64,000 nt of DNA. Source: Streptomyces sp. NRRL F-5135 (GTDB lineage Bacteria > Actinomycetota > Actinomycetes > Streptomycetales > Streptomycetaceae). The notes under the pieces were generated by a model. It was not told where the DNA came from and searched no databases. It saw only the letters and a list, made by a program, of their open reading frames with translations. This document shows, piece by piece, positions 29,286 through 38,026 of the stretch (the stretch's first letter is position 1; each line of letters starts with the position of its first letter). The stretch spans positions 124,001-188,000 of the forward strand of contig NZ_JOHR01000008.1 of assembly GCF_000719775.1 (NCBI RefSeq), given 5' to 3'. The translations under genes and the position numbers were made by a program.

Positions 29286-29618
29286 GTGAACGAACGTTAT
29301 CCACAGCATCCCGCAGGCCGCCGTTTCACGGCGGCCTGGGAGGGGGAAATCACACGGAGGGACATTGTTCGCTTTGCGTCGTTCGCGTGGTGCGCGGATC
29401 CTGAGCCGGACCGGGCCGGAGCGACAGCAAGGGGAGCCGCACAGGGACCCGCTCCACGGGTGCCGCTCCGCGGCCCCGCCGACCGCGCGGCGCCGCAGTT
29501 CGGGCCCGTACCGGTGCGCCGTCCGGACGGCGACGCCGACCGGTGGCAGCGGCGGCTCCATGAGGGCACGCGGGGGACTTCGATCGCCTCCCGGGTGCCG
29601 TTCGGAGGTCGGCCATGA
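29286..29618 (+). CDS. Possible small ORF overlapping the lipase start
   Basis: A 110-residue frame from GTG at 29286 to TGA at 29618 that overlaps the lipase ATG as ATGA, the coupling arrangement seen elsewhere in this window. The N-terminal part (NERYPQHPAGRRFTAAWEGE ITRRDIVRFASFAW) looks protein-like, but third-position GC is well below that of neighbouring genes and the last two-thirds are Arg/Pro/Ala-rich. No family recognised. Reported only because of the overlap; it may be chance. If not real, 29219-29614 is a plain divergent intergenic region. Confidence 0.25.
   Translation: MNERYPQHPAGRRFTAAWEGEITRRDIVRFASFAWCADPEPDRAGATARGAAQGPAPRVPLRGPADRAAPQFGPVPVRRPDGDADRWQRRLHEGTRGTSIASRVPFGGRP
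29297..29338. other. DnaA-box-like 9-mer and 9-bp hairpin
   Basis: TTATCCACA at 29297-29305 matches a DnaA box but is single, so it is not an origin. A perfect hairpin CAGGCCGCC / GGCGGCCTG (29314-29322 with 29330-29338) follows, in the divergent region between icmB and the lipase. It could affect either leader. Confidence 0.4.
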
Positions 29619-30652
29619 AAATTCCGCCGCTCTTTCCGCTCTCGCGCTCGTCGCTCATGCCGTTCCCGCCGCCATCGCTCCCTTCACTCACCTCGCTCAT
29701 CTCGCTCCCGTCGCTCATCTCACTCCCGTCGCTCAGCTCACTCCCTTCGCGCATCTCGCTGCCTCCGCTCAGCTCGCTTCCCGGGCCGGCCTCGCTTTCC
29801 GTGCCTCGCCCGCCGTTCTTCCCGCTCACGCCGGTCCTCACTGGACTGCTGCGCCACCTCGGCCGCGTCCCCCTCCTGCGGTTCCCCGTTCCGCTCCTGC
29901 GCGCCTCGGTCCTCGACCTGGCCATCCTCACCGGCCATCTCGCGCTCTACCCGGCCGGAATCATCCAGGAGCGCCGAGCCACCCCGCTGCCGCCGGAAAC
30001 GCGCCGGCTGCCGGCCGAGGGACGCGCCCGCCCGCCGGTCGTACTGATCCACGGCTTCGTCGACAACCGCTCCGTGTTCGTACTGCTGCGCCGGTCCCTG
30101 GCCCGGCACGGCTGGCCGTACCTGATCTCCCTGAACTACTCACCGCTGACCTGCGACATCCGTTCGGCGGCCGAGCTGCTGGGCCGGGAGATCGAGGAGA
30201 TCTGCGCCCGGACCGGCCATGGCCGGGTGGATGTCGTGGGCCACAGCCTCGGCGGCCTGATCGCCCGCTACTACGTTCAGCGACTGAGCGGTGACAGCCG
30301 CATACGCACCCTGGTCACGCTGGGCACCCCGCACGAGGGAACGGCGGCGGTCCCCCTCGCCAACGCCCACCCGGTCGTCCGGCAGATGCGGCCGGGATCC
30401 CCTGTCATCGAGGAGTTGCGGCTCCCCGCACCGGGCTGCCGTACGCACTTCGTGAGCTTCTGGAGCGACCACGACCAGCTGATGGCACCCGTGGAGACGG
30501 CCCGTATCGCGCATCCGGACCTCCCGGCGCGCAACGTGCGCGTGAGCGGCCTCGGCCATCTCGCCCTCCCGGTCCACCCTGCCGTCGCCACCGGAATCCG
30601 GCAGGCGCTGGAGGCCGATCTCGTGCCCGACGGATCGGCCGTCGTCGCCTGA
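29615..30652 (+). CDS. Secreted or membrane-bound lipase (alpha/beta hydrolase)
   Basis: 345 residues. The catalytic domain starts near 120: oxyanion strand VVLIHGFVDNRSVF, nucleophile S211 in GHSLGG, acid in SFWSDHDQLM and His in SGLGHLAL, giving a complete triad of the actinobacterial triacylglycerol lipase/esterase type. Residues 15-57 are a repeat of LPSLISLPSLSSLPS type, coded by degenerate CTCCCGTCGCTCATC units, followed by a hydrophobic stretch (LRASVLDLAILTGHLALYP) typical of this family's N-terminus. ATG at 29615 has GGAGG seven bases upstream. The repeat tract looks like a recent expansion in the leader. Confidence 0.87.
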   Translation: MKIPPLFPLSRSSLMPFPPPSLPSLTSLISLPSLISLPSLSSLPSRISLPPLSSLPGPASLSVPRPPFFPLTPVLTGLLRHLGRVPLLRFPVPLLRASVLDLAILTGHLALYPAGIIQERRATPLPPETRRLPAEGRARPPVVLIHGFVDNRSVFVLLRRSLARHGWPYLISLNYSPLTCDIRSAAELLGREIEEICARTGHGRVDVVGHSLGGLIARYYVQRLSGDSRIRTLVTLGTPHEGTAAVPLANAHPVVRQMRPGSPVIEELRLPAPGCRTHFVSFWSDHDQLMAPVETARIAHPDLPARNVRVSGLGHLALPVHPAVATGIRQALEADLVPDGSAVVA

Positions 30653-30986
30653 AGGACAGCGGCTTCCGAGCAGCCGACGCCACAAGGCCCGAGACCGGCC
30701 CCGCTAAATCCGGCTTCCGGAGTCGGCCCGTCCTCGTCGAGTGGCCTCCCGTAGACACCCACGCTCGAACATGCTTCGAACATATGGCCAAAGCTGCGCC
30801 CGCAGTTCGCCGAAACACGGCCGAATGCCCGTTTCCGTAAGGCCCGAAACTTGCTGAAGATTGTCGCCGTCGCATACCGCCGGGTACAGTCGCGGCCACT
30901 GCTTTCCCTCTGGGGTCCCCTCCGCTCACGCAGGAGACCGGCCCCCGGAAGACCCTGGTTCTGCTGCCGAGGCGAGAGAGAAGTTG
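30653..30986. other. Intergenic region upstream of the M23 peptidase
   Basis: 334 bases after the lipase. It carries a direct repeat TCGAACAT (30765-30772 and 30776-30783, 11-base period), a candidate promoter at 30861-30890, and an approximately 90-base leader. I looked for a ydaO-type riboswitch, common before such genes, and did not see its conserved core. Confidence 0.6.
30861..30890 (+). promoter_or_regulatory. Candidate promoter of the M23 peptidase gene
   Basis: TTGTCG (30861-30866) and TACAGT (30885-30890) with an 18-base spacer; predicted start near 30897. Confidence 0.45.
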
Positions 30987-32783
30987 GTGAACGACCAGCA
31001 CGCCCACGCCGGGTACGCGGCATACGACGGTTACCAGAACGGCACCTTCGAAGCAGATCCACTCTTCGGTAGCCTCCCCGGCGGCCAGGAGGCCGCCACT
31101 TCCCATGGTGAGTACGCCCCGCAGTACGCCGCCACCCCCCAGTGGGACAGTGGCGCGTACGAGACGGGCGGCTATGACACGTACGCCACCACCGCATCAC
31201 CCGCCACTCCTCAGTACGAGGCCACGGCGCAGTGGGACGCCACCGCGTGGAACCAGGCCGACCCGCTCACAGGCCCGCTGAACGGGTCCGAGCAGACAGG
31301 GCAGTTCGACGCGGCGCCGTTCGGGTACGACGCGTCGGGCCAGGTCATCACCGCCCCGTTCGATCCGGCTCAGGCAGCTCAGTTCGAGGCGGCGCAATTC
31401 GAGGCAGCCCAGTTCGATGCGGCGCAGTTCGAGACCGCCGGTTTCGAATCGGCCGGGTTCGAGACGGCCGGGTTCGACGGGAACACGTTCGAGAGCGCGC
31501 AGTTCGAGAAAGCACAGCCGGGGACGGACCAATTCCCGGCCGCGCCGCTGGGTTACGAGGCGACCCAGCAGTGGATGGCGCCCACGTTCGGCACCGGCAC
31601 GTACGACACCACCGCCTGGAACTCGGCGACGGCGACGGCCGATCAGGCGGGCGGCGCGGCGGAGTCGTCGGACCCTTACCAGGACTCCCTCGGCACCGAA
31701 GCCGTCGCCCCGGAGCAGTACCACCCCGGGTACGAGGGCCAGGAGCCGTACGGCCAGGGCGAGTTCGATACGCCCCCGGGCGGCTTCGACGCGTCCGGCA
31801 CGGAGACCGGGGCATCAGCCGGAGCCGGCAGCGGCACCGGGGCGGGCCCGGACACCGGAGCCGGTTCCCCGGCCGACGGCGGCGGCGAGAACCCGGCCGG
31901 CGCCGAGACCGACGGGGGCCGGTCCGACGCCGACCTCGACCCGGACTCGGTGCACATGGCGCCGACCATGACCGTTCCCGCCATAACCGTCGAACCCCGG
32001 GCCGCCCGCCGGGCGGGCAGCGGCGGCAGCAGGGGCCGTCGCCGTACCCCCGCCAAGCGTTCCGCGCTGCTCACCGTCGCCGTACCCTCCGCCTGCGTGA
32101 TGGGCGTCGCCGGTATCGCCGCCGCCTCCGTCAGCGGCATCAGCGGCGAGGAAGGCCAGGACGAGACCACCACGACGGCGTCGGCCGAGGACACCGCGGC
32201 CGTACAGACCGCCGCGGCCAGCCAGGCCAACAACAAGCTGGACACCCAGCTCGAGGCCCTCAGCGCCGAAGCGCGTGACTTCGGTGACCGTGCCAGCCGT
32301 ACGCAGGAACGCATCGACCTCAAGGAGCGGCAGGACGCGGAGAAGAAGCGGCGCGCGGAGGAAGCGGCGCGCAAGGAAGCGCTGCGCCCCAAGTTCGCAC
32401 TGCCCGTCACCCAGCAGGGCCTCAGCGCGCAGTACGGCCAGGCCGGCGTCAACTGGATGTCCATGCACACCGGCATCGACTTCCCCGTGTCGTACGGCAC
32501 GCCTGTCATGGCCGCGACTGACGGTACGGTCCGCACCCAGTACAACAGCGCCTACGGCAACATGGCCATCGTGACCGCGCCCGACGGCACCGAGACGTGG
32601 TACTGCCACCTCAGCAGCACGAAGATCCGCTCCGGCTCCGTCAAGGCCGGCGAGGTCATCGCCTACTCGGGGAACTCCGGCAACTCGACCGGCCCGCACC
32701 TCCACTTCGAGGTACGGCCGGGCGGCGGCGCCGCGATCGACCCGCTGGCATGGCTGCAGAGCCACGGCCTCAACCCGCTGTAG
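30987..32783 (+). CDS. M23 metallopeptidase with cytoplasmic pentapeptide-repeat region
   Basis: 598 residues. Residues 1-360 are Gln/Ala/Glu/Tyr-rich and include, at about 130-175, roughly nine consecutive five-residue units of the type A-A-Q-F-E/D (QFEAAQFEAAQFDAAQFE, GFESAGFETAGF). A single membrane segment near 365-388 and a coiled coil (LEALSAEARDFGDRASRTQE to EEAARKEAL) lead to a peptidase M23 domain outside: H494-x3-D498 in HTGIDF and HLH 571-573 in GPHLHFE, the zinc ligands of lysostaphin-type endopeptidases. It probably trims cell-wall cross-bridges. GTG at 30987 (or TTG 30984) follows GAGAGAAG. Confidence 0.88.
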   Translation: MNDQHAHAGYAAYDGYQNGTFEADPLFGSLPGGQEAATSHGEYAPQYAATPQWDSGAYETGGYDTYATTASPATPQYEATAQWDATAWNQADPLTGPLNGSEQTGQFDAAPFGYDASGQVITAPFDPAQAAQFEAAQFEAAQFDAAQFETAGFESAGFETAGFDGNTFESAQFEKAQPGTDQFPAAPLGYEATQQWMAPTFGTGTYDTTAWNSATATADQAGGAAESSDPYQDSLGTEAVAPEQYHPGYEGQEPYGQGEFDTPPGGFDASGTETGASAGAGSGTGAGPDTGAGSPADGGGENPAGAETDGGRSDADLDPDSVHMAPTMTVPAITVEPRAARRAGSGGSRGRRRTPAKRSALLTVAVPSACVMGVAGIAAASVSGISGEEGQDETTTTASAEDTAAVQTAAASQANNKLDTQLEALSAEARDFGDRASRTQERIDLKERQDAEKKRRAEEAARKEALRPKFALPVTQQGLSAQYGQAGVNWMSMHTGIDFPVSYGTPVMAATDGTVRTQYNSAYGNMAIVTAPDGTETWYCHLSSTKIRSGSVKAGEVIAYSGNSGNSTGPHLHFEVRPGGGAAIDPLAWLQSHGLNPL

Positions 32784-32970
32784 GCCTGGGACCGAGGGCC
32801 TGGGCCGGGGTTCGGCCCTCAACGGGTCCCACTCGGGGAGCCGCCCCTTTCGGACGGCCGGACAGCCGGACGCACCGCGATCGCACCCGCCGACCGCTTG
32901 CCCGTCGGCCACTCACCCGTCGGCCGCACCCCACCCGTTCCGGCGGGGCGGCACGACCGGCGGCACCGCC

Positions 32971-35610
32971 TCAGAGCTTCTCGACCGGCGCGTAGCGCAG
33001 CAGCAGCCGCTTCGGCTTCGCGTCGCCGAAGTCGATCGTCGCCTGCGCGTCCGCTCCCGTCCCCGTCACCGCCGTCACCGTGCCAAGACCGAACTGGTCG
33101 TGTGTGACACGGTCACCCACCGCCAGCGAGATCACCGGCTTGTCCGTCGCCCGCCGGGTGGCGAAGCCCGCCGGGCCGCCGGTCCTGCTCCGAGCGGACG
33201 AGGCCCCTGACAGCGATGACAGGGACGACAACGAGGACGCGATCCCGGAGGTCGGCCCGGCCGGGATCTGCGCCCCGGTCCGCTTCCACTCCAGGTGCCG
33301 TTCCGGAATCTCCTCCAGGAACCGTGACGGCGGGTTGTACGAGGGCTGACCCCAGGCGCTCCGCATCGACGACCGGGTCAGGTAGAGCCTCTCGCGGGCG
33401 CGCGTGATGCCCACGTACGCGAGACGCCGCTCCTCCTCCAGCTCCTTGGTCTGGCCGAGCGCCCGCATGTGCGGGAAGACCCCGTCCTCCATTCCCGTGA
33501 GGAACACGACGGGGAATTCGAGCCCCTTCGCCGTGTGCAGCGTCATCAATGTGATGACCCCGGAGCCGTCCTCGTCCTCGTCGGGGATCTGGTCGGAGTC
33601 CGCGACGAGCGCCACCTGCTCCAGGAACTCGGCGAGCGTGCCGGTGGCGGCGGTCGCGGTGGCGGTCGCGTCATCGGCGGCGGTGTCCGTCGCCGTGCCG
33701 GTTCCGGTGGCGGTGGCGGTCACGTCGCCGCCGGCCTCGGCCGTGCCCGTGGCAGCGGCCTCACCGCCCTCGCCGCCCTCTCCTCCGCCGCCTGCCTGGC
33801 CGCGCGCCTGCTCGAACTCCAGCGCCACCGCCGCCAGTTCCTGAAGGTTCTCGATCCGCGTCTCGTCCTGCGGGTCGGTCGACGCCTGGAGCTCCGCCAG
33901 ATACCCGGTCCGCTCCAGTACGGCCTCCAGGACCGTCGCGGGCCCCGCGCCCGACTCGACGACCGTGGTCAGCTCCTCCATCAGCGTGTTGAACCGCTTG
34001 ACGGCGTTGGCGGAGCGCGCCGCCATTCCGTACGCCTCGTCCACCCGCCGCAGCGCCTGCGGGAAGGTGATCTTCTCGCGCATGGCGAGGGCGTCGATCA
34101 TCGCCTCCGCGCGCTCCCCGATGCCGCGCTTGGGCACGTTGAGGATCCGGCGCAGCGGGACGCTGTCCTCCGGGTTGGCCAGCACCCGCAGGTAGGCCAG
34201 TACGTCGCGGACCTCCTTGCGCTCGTAGAAGCGCACCCCGCCGACGACCTTGTACGGCAGGCCGACCCGGATGAAGATCTCCTCGAAGACGCGCGACTGC
34301 GCGTTCGTACGGTAGAAGACGGCGACGTCGCCCGCCCTGGCGTCGCCCGCGTCCGTCAGCCGGTCGATCTCGTCGGCGACGAACTGGGCCTCGTCGTGCT
34401 CCGTGTCGGCGACGTAGCCGGTGATCTGCGCGCCCGCGCCCGCCTTCGTCCACAGGTTCTTCGGCCGACGGCTCTCGTTGCGCTCGATGACCGCGTTGGC
34501 GGCGCTCAGGATCGTCTGGGTGGAGCGGTAGTTCTGCTCCAGGAGGATCGTCGTCGCGTCCGGGTAGTCCTCCTCGAACTGGAGGATGTTGCGGATCGTG
34601 GCGCCCCGGAAGGCGTAGATCGACTGGTCGGCGTCACCGACGACGCACAGCTCGGCCCGGTCCTGGCCGGCTCCGGCCCCGTCCTCGCCACCGCCGCGCC
34701 CGGAGGGGGCCACCAGTTCGCGCACGAGTGAGTACTGGGCGTGGTTGGTGTCCTGGTACTCGTCCACCAGGACGTGCCGGAACCGCCGCCGGTAGTGCTC
34801 GGCGACATCGGGGAACGCCTGGAGCAGATGGACGGTGGTCATGATGATGTCGTCGAAGTCCAGGGCATTGGCGTCCCGCAGCCGGGCCTGGTACATGCGG
34901 TACGCCTCGGCGAGCGTCTTCTCGAATCCGTCGGCGGCCCGGTCGGCGAAGGTCTCCTCGTCGATCAGCTCGTTCTTCAGGTTGGAGACCTTGGCGCTGA
35001 AGGACTTGGGCGGGTAGCGCTTGGGGTCCAGCTCCAGGTCGCGGCAGACCAGGGCCATCAGGCGCTTGGAATCGGCGGCGTCGTAGATCGAGAACGACGA
35101 CGTGAACCCCAGCCTCTTCGATTCGCGCCGCAGGATCCGCACACACGCGCTGTGGAAGGTCATCACCCACATCGCGGCGGCGCGCGGTCCGACGAGTTGC
35201 TCGACGCGTTCCTTCATCTCGCCCGCGGCCTTGTTGGTGAAGGTGATCGCCAGGATCTGGCCCGGATGGACGTGGCGGGTGCCCAGCAGGTGCGCTATCC
35301 GGTGGGTCAGCACCCTCGTCTTGCCGGATCCGGCACCGGCCACGATGAGCAGGGGCGAACCCGAGTGCGTGACGGCGGCCCGCTGCTCTTCGTTCAGTCC
35401 TTCGAGCAGGGCGGCGGGGTCCACCACCGTACGGGGCGAGCCGTTGCGGTGGTAGGCGTCCCTGGGCGCCGGGGGCGAGTCGAACTTCCCCTGAAAGAGA
35501 TCGTGCGGCACCTCCTCGCGGGCATGCTCGTCATGCTCCTCGGGCGGCGGCGGAAGCTCGTCGGAGGGCTGGAGGTCCGCCAGGAAACTGTCGTCGAAAA
35601 GGCTGCTCAT
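32971..35610 (-). CDS. pcrA: ATP-dependent DNA helicase, UvrD/PcrA type
   Basis: 879 residues. Superfamily 1A 3'-5' helicase of repair and replication-fork maintenance. Motifs: Q-motif region LNEEQRAAVTHSG, Walker A AGAGSGKT, Ia ITFTNKAAGEM, II VDEYQDTNHAQY, III VVGDADQSIYAFRGA, IV LEQNYRS, V LMTLHTAKGLEFPVVFLTGMEDG, VI RLAYVGITRARERLYL. Residues about 600-660 are a Gly/Glu then Thr/Ala tract (TATATGTGTATDTA) from a GGCGGT-like DNA repeat, an insertion in the 2B region. The C-terminal beta domain (VGDRVTHDQFGLGTVTAVTG) is typical of PcrA. ATG at 35610 follows GGAAGG. Divergent from the c-di-AMP riboswitch gene. Confidence 0.96.
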   Translation of the reverse strand: MSSLFDDSFLADLQPSDELPPPPEEHDEHAREEVPHDLFQGKFDSPPAPRDAYHRNGSPRTVVDPAALLEGLNEEQRAAVTHSGSPLLIVAGAGSGKTRVLTHRIAHLLGTRHVHPGQILAITFTNKAAGEMKERVEQLVGPRAAAMWVMTFHSACVRILRRESKRLGFTSSFSIYDAADSKRLMALVCRDLELDPKRYPPKSFSAKVSNLKNELIDEETFADRAADGFEKTLAEAYRMYQARLRDANALDFDDIIMTTVHLLQAFPDVAEHYRRRFRHVLVDEYQDTNHAQYSLVRELVAPSGRGGGEDGAGAGQDRAELCVVGDADQSIYAFRGATIRNILQFEEDYPDATTILLEQNYRSTQTILSAANAVIERNESRRPKNLWTKAGAGAQITGYVADTEHDEAQFVADEIDRLTDAGDARAGDVAVFYRTNAQSRVFEEIFIRVGLPYKVVGGVRFYERKEVRDVLAYLRVLANPEDSVPLRRILNVPKRGIGERAEAMIDALAMREKITFPQALRRVDEAYGMAARSANAVKRFNTLMEELTTVVESGAGPATVLEAVLERTGYLAELQASTDPQDETRIENLQELAAVALEFEQARGQAGGGGEGGEGGEAAATGTAEAGGDVTATATGTGTATDTAADDATATATAATGTLAEFLEQVALVADSDQIPDEDEDGSGVITLMTLHTAKGLEFPVVFLTGMEDGVFPHMRALGQTKELEEERRLAYVGITRARERLYLTRSSMRSAWGQPSYNPPSRFLEEIPERHLEWKRTGAQIPAGPTSGIASSLSSLSSLSGASSARSRTGGPAGFATRRATDKPVISLAVGDRVTHDQFGLGTVTAVTGTGADAQATIDFGDAKPKRLLLRYAPVEKL

Positions 35611-35786
35611 CGCCTTCCGAGTCTAGGCCGCTCCACCGACAGTCCGTACCCGCCTTCACCCGTCTCCCCCCGCCTTCACAAAGCCCCTGGTCACGTACTG
35701 TGGCGGCGCGAACACGACCGTGCGCCCCGACGCACGTCACACCCGCGAAGGTCACGAAAACGTATCGGGCATATCGGCCATCCGCC

Positions 35787-35816
35787 TTCACACAAGCGCC
35801 ACACTTTGGCTAGCGT
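35787..35816 (+). promoter_or_regulatory. Candidate promoter for the riboswitch-controlled NlpC/P60 gene
   Basis: TTCACA (35787-35792) and TAGCGT (35811-35816) with an 18-base spacer, just upstream of the riboswitch; predicted start near 35823. Confidence 0.5.
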
Positions 35817-35839
35817 GCTCCGTCAGGCAGCCCGTACCC

Positions 35840-36012
35840 TCAAGGCGATCCACGCCAAGCGGGCGGCCCACGCCGAATTCGGGCTTCCCGAGGGGGAGTT
35901 CGAAGCCGGGGACCCACTTCGCACGACCGGGGTGAATCGGGCCGTACGTCTCAGGCCCGTAGGGCAGCCTTCCGTTCCGCCCGAACCCGACAGCTAACCC
36001 GGTAGGCGGTCC
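35840..36012 (+). ncRNA. ydaO/yuaA-type c-di-AMP riboswitch
   Basis: The conserved core is recognisable: CACGCCGAATTCGGG near 35869-35883, GGGGTGAATCGG at 35929-35940, then CCGAACCCGACAGCTAACCC at 35981-36000 and GGTAGGCGG at 36001-36009. These are the signature blocks of the actinobacterial ydaO element. It ends about 20 bases before the start of an NlpC/P60 cell-wall hydrolase, the usual target class; ligand binding by c-di-AMP normally reduces expression. Exact 5' boundary is approximate. Confidence 0.88.
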
Positions 36013-36031
36013 ACGGAAGGAGATGCCGACC

Positions 36032-38008
36032 TTGGCGTCGCATCGCAAGTCGCGCGGCCGCGACGGAGTCCCCACGGACTCCCCCGCCAACGGTGTGACG
36101 GCGGCCGCCCTCGCTTCGGCCACGCTGCTCTCGACGCGGGACGTGCTCGACGCGCCGTCCGCGCCCACCCCGCCCCTCGAGGCGAAGCCGTCCCTGGAAG
36201 AGGTGCAGCAGAAGGTCAGCGACCTGTACCGCCAGGCCGGTGGGGCGACTCCGCAGAACAACAGGTCGAAACCGGCCAGGGAGGCCGCGGAGAAGAAAGG
36301 GAAGTCGGCGAACCCGGGTAATCCTGGGCGGCCGGGCAAGCAGGACAGGCAGAAGAGCACCGTCGGTCGCGTGCTCGACGACGTGGCCAGACTCGCGGAG
36401 GCCAAGCTCACGGACGGCAGGCGCGCGGACGGCAAACGGGCCGACGGCAGGAGAGCCGGCGGCGATTGGGCGGACGCGGAACCGGCGGCCGGACGGTACG
36501 GGACCCCTCGGATGCCCGGTGACTCGGCGGCCGGACAGTACCGGAACGGGGGCCTCAGCCCCACGGCGGCCCAGTTGTTCTCGGACGGCCCGCGGTCGTA
36601 CACCGAAGGCGGCGCGGTGGCCGCATCCATGACGGAACCTCAGGCGGGTCCCGGTTTTGGACCCGGGACGGGATCCATCCCGGTTGTCCCGCCCGTTCCT
36701 CTCGTTCCTCCTGTTCCTACCGCCCCACCCGTAGTCCCGGACGTCCCGATCGCCTCGGCTGCCCCGACCGCCCCGGCCGCCCCCGTCTCCCGGGCCGTCG
36801 CGGACATCCCGGACGATCCGGCGCGGCAGGCCGCGATCGCGAAGAAGATGCGCAAGCGGGCGGCGGAGAACGCCGCGCGGATGGCGTCGTTGAACGCCTC
36901 GCAGGCCTCGCTCCGTACCAGCAAGCAGAACGTTCAGCGGAAGCTGCGGACCGCGCGGACGCTGCTGGCCCGGCTCACCGCCGAGGAGCAGGAGCGACTG
37001 GCCGCGCTGGAGCGCGCGAAGGAGGCGGAGGCCCGCCGCGCGGCGGAGGCCAGAGCCGAGGCCGAGGCCCGCGCGGCGGCGGAGGCCGAGGCAGCGGCCG
37101 AACTCCTGCGGCAGGAACGAGCGGCACAGGAGCGGGCGGAGCAAGAGCGGGCAGCACAGGAACGGGCAGCACAGGAACGCGCGGCACAGGAACGCGCGGC
37201 ACAGGAACGCGCGGCACGAGAGCGGCCGGCCGTCGCCACCGCCCCCCACGCCGTCACGGGCATCGGAACGGACACCGGCACCGGTGCGCGGCCCGGAACC
37301 GACCTGGGGACCGGAACCTGGGCCGGCGCCCGACGCGCCACGGCCACCGGAACCGGCCCGATCCCCGCACCCCGACCGGCCACCGGTACGGGATCGATTC
37401 CGATGCCCCCGTCCGTCACAGGGACCGGCATGATCCCCGCGCCCCGGTCGGCCCCCGGCACCGGCACCGGCACCACCAACGGCGCCGTGCCGGCGCCTCG
37501 GTCGGCCACCGGAACCGGCTCCGTACGCCTCCCCGAATCGGTCACGGGGACGGGCTCGACCGCACTGCCCACGTCGGTCACCGGAACCGGACGGGTCGCC
37601 GGAGTCGGTTCGACCACCACGACAGGCTCCGGCTCGGCCACCGGGACCAGTACGTACGCGGCCAAGGCCGCCAAGGTCCTCACCTTCGCCCGCGCGCAGA
37701 TCGGCAAGCCGTACGTCCGGGGCGCGGCCGGCCCCAGTTCGTACGACTGCTCCGGGCTGACGCAGGCCGCCTGGAAGGAGGCGGGCGTGGAGATGCCGCG
37801 TAGCACCTGGGACCAGGTGAAGACCGGCACACGCGTCGCGACGGAGGGGCTGCTCCCCGGCGACCTGGTCTTCTTCTACGACGACATCAGCCATGTCGGG
37901 ATCTACATCGGCGACGGCATGATGATCCACGCCCCCGGACCGGGCTCGAACGTCCGCGAGGAGTCGATCTACTACATGCCGATCTACGGCAGCGTCCGCC
38001 CGGCCTGA
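36032..38008 (+). CDS. NlpC/P60 cell-wall hydrolase under c-di-AMP riboswitch control
   Basis: 658 residues. Signal-like N-terminus (MASHRKSRGRDG, then NGVTAAALASATLL), a long disordered part with Ala/Glu/Arg coiled coil (EAEARRAAEARAEAEARAAAEA, and AAQERAAQER repeats from a 15-bp DNA repeat), a Gly/Thr/Pro linker with TGTG repeats, and a C-terminal NlpC/P60 domain. Catalytic residues: C573 in SYDCSGLT, H621 in ISHVGIYIG and a polar third residue after MIHAPGPG. It should cleave peptide stems in peptidoglycan. I prefer TTG at 36032, which gives the family's MASHR start at proper distance from GGAAGGAG; the ATG at 36023 lies too close. Confidence 0.86.
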   Translation: MASHRKSRGRDGVPTDSPANGVTAAALASATLLSTRDVLDAPSAPTPPLEAKPSLEEVQQKVSDLYRQAGGATPQNNRSKPAREAAEKKGKSANPGNPGRPGKQDRQKSTVGRVLDDVARLAEAKLTDGRRADGKRADGRRAGGDWADAEPAAGRYGTPRMPGDSAAGQYRNGGLSPTAAQLFSDGPRSYTEGGAVAASMTEPQAGPGFGPGTGSIPVVPPVPLVPPVPTAPPVVPDVPIASAAPTAPAAPVSRAVADIPDDPARQAAIAKKMRKRAAENAARMASLNASQASLRTSKQNVQRKLRTARTLLARLTAEEQERLAALERAKEAEARRAAEARAEAEARAAAEAEAAAELLRQERAAQERAEQERAAQERAAQERAAQERAAQERAARERPAVATAPHAVTGIGTDTGTGARPGTDLGTGTWAGARRATATGTGPIPAPRPATGTGSIPMPPSVTGTGMIPAPRSAPGTGTGTTNGAVPAPRSATGTGSVRLPESVTGTGSTALPTSVTGTGRVAGVGSTTTTGSGSATGTSTYAAKAAKVLTFARAQIGKPYVRGAAGPSSYDCSGLTQAAWKEAGVEMPRSTWDQVKTGTRVATEGLLPGDLVFFYDDISHVGIYIGDGMMIHAPGPGSNVREESIYYMPIYGSVRPA

Positions 38009-38026
38009 CGGAGCCGGCACGCACGG

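Larger units (their letters stand above)
35611..36031. other. Divergent intergenic region pcrA / NlpC-P60
   Basis: 421 bases holding the pcrA leader, a promoter for the rightward gene and the c-di-AMP riboswitch. The open frames across the riboswitch are not genes. Confidence 0.8.

Noticed and set aside
29297..29305. DnaA box TTATCCACA as part of an origin
   Set aside because: Single isolated copy; no box cluster, no dnaA or dnaN nearby.
30765..30783. LexA (SOS) box
   Set aside because: The half-sites are in direct orientation and do not fit TCGAAC-N4-GTTCGA.
30891..30986. Second ydaO riboswitch before the M23 peptidase
   Set aside because: The conserved GGGGTGAATC and GACAGCTAACC blocks are absent, and the leader is too short.
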